DNA of 6,435 nt from an uncultured Clostridia bacterium (lineage in GTDB: Bacteria > Bacillota > Clostridia > Peptostreptococcales > Anaerovoracaceae): NCBI GenBank assembly GCA_934255545.1, contig CAKQOE010000065.1, positions 1 to 6,435 of the forward strand. Reading direction: 5' to 3'. A program made the position numbers and the translations under genes. Shown in pieces: positions 5,266 to 6,435 of the stretch (position 1 is its first letter; the number at the start of each line of letters is the position of its first letter). The notes under the pieces are model-generated. The model ran no database searches, was not told the origin of the DNA, and was given only the letters and a program-made list of their open reading frames with translations.

Positions 5266-6435
5266 ATGAGCTATAAAAGTGACATCGAAATCGCACAGGA
5301 AGCAGAACTGCGTCCTATTACTGAAATCGCTGAAGCAGCAGGTGTAGATGAAAAATACCTTGAGCTTTACGGAAAATCAAAAGCAAAGGTAGATTACAAC
5401 ATCCTCAACGACATGAAAGACAAAGAGAACGGTAAGCTGATACTTGTGACAGCTATCAATCCTACTCCGGCAGGTGAGGGTAAGACTACTACTGCGGTAG
5501 GTCTCGGCGATGCTCTGAAAAAGATCGGAAAGAAGACTGTTATTGCACTCAGAGAGCCTTCTTTAGGACCTGTATTCGGCGTAAAGGGCGGAGCTGCAGG
5601 CGGCGGTTATGCGCAGGTCATCCCTATGGAGGACATAAATCTCCACTTTACGGGCGATATCCACGCTGTAACTACTGCAAACAACCTTATAGCGGCCATG
5701 CTCGACAATCACATCCAGCAGGGCAACAAGCTCGGTATCGATGTAAAGCGCATCGTATGGAAGAGATGTCTCGACATGAATGACAGACAGCTCAGAAATA
5801 TAGTTGACGGTCTTGGCGGAAAAATGAACGGCGTTCCTCGTGAGGACGGTTTTGATATAAGTGTTGCTTCAGAAATAATGGCTATCTTATGCCTTGCAAG
5901 CGATATTGACGACCTCAAGGCGAGAGCTGCAAGGATAATCGTTGCATATGATTACGAAGGAAAACCTGTAACTGTAGCCGATATAAAGGCTCAGGGCGCA
6001 GTAGCGGCTCTTATGAAAGACGCGCTCAAGCCTAATCTCGTTCAGACTCTTGAGCATACGCCTGCATTTGTTCACGGCGGACCTTTTGCTAATATAGCTC
6101 ACGGCTGCAACAGTGTAATGGCTACAAAGATAGCTCTTAAACTCGGTGATTACGTAGTTACCGAAGCCGGCTTCGGCGCTGACCTCGGAGCTGAAAAGTT
6201 CCTTGATATAAAGTGCAGACAGAGCGGACTCAGGCCTGACGCCGTAGTAGTTGTGGCTACTGCAAGAGCGCTCAAGCTCCATGGCGGAGTACCTAAGTCA
6301 GACCTTAACGAAGAGAATGTCCCTGCTCTTGAAAAGGGTATCGAAAACCTTATAAAGCATGTGGACAACATGAAAAACGTTTATGGTCTTCCTGTAGTAG
6401 TGGCTATCAACAGATTCCCTACAGATACAGAGGCT
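5266..6435 (+). CDS. fhs: Formate--tetrahydrofolate ligase, 3'-truncated
   Basis: The enzyme joins formate to tetrahydrofolate with ATP, giving 10-formyl-THF for purine and fMet synthesis and, in acetogens, for the methyl branch of the Wood-Ljungdahl pathway. The first 390 of about 556 residues are present, and the frame runs open to the right edge. The N-terminus MSYKSDIEIAQEAELRPI is typical. The ATP-binding P-loop TPAGEGKTT is at residues 67-75, family signature 1 GVKGGAAGGGY at 105-115, and signature 2 VATARALKLHGG at 330-341. EDINLHFTGDIHA (122-134) and VVAINRFPTDTEA, at the break, are also conserved. AAGGAG (5254-5259) lies 6 bases before the ATG. An AT-rich stem TTTGAA/TTCAAA (5235-5254) sits against this site and might weakly affect translation. 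The gene lies directly downstream of the 6S RNA; whether it has its own promoter or depends on readthrough is unclear. No frameshift or missing motif is seen. Confidence 0.97.
   Translation, partial: MSYKSDIEIAQEAELRPITEIAEAAGVDEKYLELYGKSKAKVDYNILNDMKDKENGKLILVTAINPTPAGEGKTTTAVGLGDALKKIGKKTVIALREPSLGPVFGVKGGAAGGGYAQVIPMEDINLHFTGDIHAVTTANNLIAAMLDNHIQQGNKLGIDVKRIVWKRCLDMNDRQLRNIVDGLGGKMNGVPREDGFDISVASEIMAILCLASDIDDLKARAARIIVAYDYEGKPVTVADIKAQGAVAALMKDALKPNLVQTLEHTPAFVHGGPFANIAHGCNSVMATKIALKLGDYVVTEAGFGADLGAEKFLDIKCRQSGLRPDAVVVVATARALKLHGGVPKSDLNEENVPALEKGIENLIKHVDNMKNVYGLPVVVAINRFPTDTEA

Noticed and set aside
5709..6371. Three overlapping minus-strand open frames opposite fhs
   Set aside because: They lie fully within well-conserved fhs coding sequence and have no recognisable product.

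Overview
The window reads as chromosomal housekeeping and metabolic DNA from a strictly anaerobic Gram-positive bacterium of the class Clostridia. A family such as Lachnospiraceae or a relative is possible, but the genus is not resolvable from this sequence. The reasons are strong AAAGGAG-type ribosome binding sites, frequent ATA isoleucine codons, a DUF2229-type acyl-CoA dehydratase activase-related protein, a PFL-like UPF0210 protein paired with a small ACT protein, the MGRHGT-type YebC and an acetogen/clostridial-type formate--tetrahydrofolate ligase. All genes lie on the + strand, and nothing in the window looks mobile.

Layout. Bases 1-2229 hold the 3' part of a very large protein related to 2-hydroxyacyl-CoA dehydratase systems; its start is off the left edge. 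After 59 bases comes a small ACT-domain protein (2289-2558). A GC-rich, nearly perfect long hairpin with AT-rich outer arms (2561-2644) then separates it from its usual partner, the PFL-fold UPF0210 protein (2678-4036, TTG start). A well-formed extended -10 promoter with an inverted repeat in its spacer (4037-4065) drives the yebC/PmpR-family gene (4110-4838).

The 427-base gap between yebC and the last gene is not empty. It holds a promoter region and a roughly 190-nt structured RNA that I identify as 6S RNA (ssrS). The grounds are a long closing stem carrying the GTGTTCG / CGGCAT signature, a central bubble with a side hairpin, and a terminal hairpin. It is followed by two tandem hairpins in the leader of fhs. 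The window ends inside fhs (5266-6435, 390 codons seen), which activates formate onto tetrahydrofolate.

How the parts fit. fhs feeds one-carbon units to purines, to fMet and possibly to the Wood-Ljungdahl methyl branch. 6S RNA is the global sigma-A RNA polymerase regulator, and its position directly before a folate gene recalls the ssrS-ygfA arrangement of Gammaproteobacteria. ACT plus UPF0210 is a conserved pair of unknown function. I see no novel multi-gene defence or biosynthetic system. The points worth following are in the non-coding DNA (6S RNA and its promoter, the fhs leader, the 2561-2644 hairpin) and in the uncharacterised activase-like and UPF0210 proteins.
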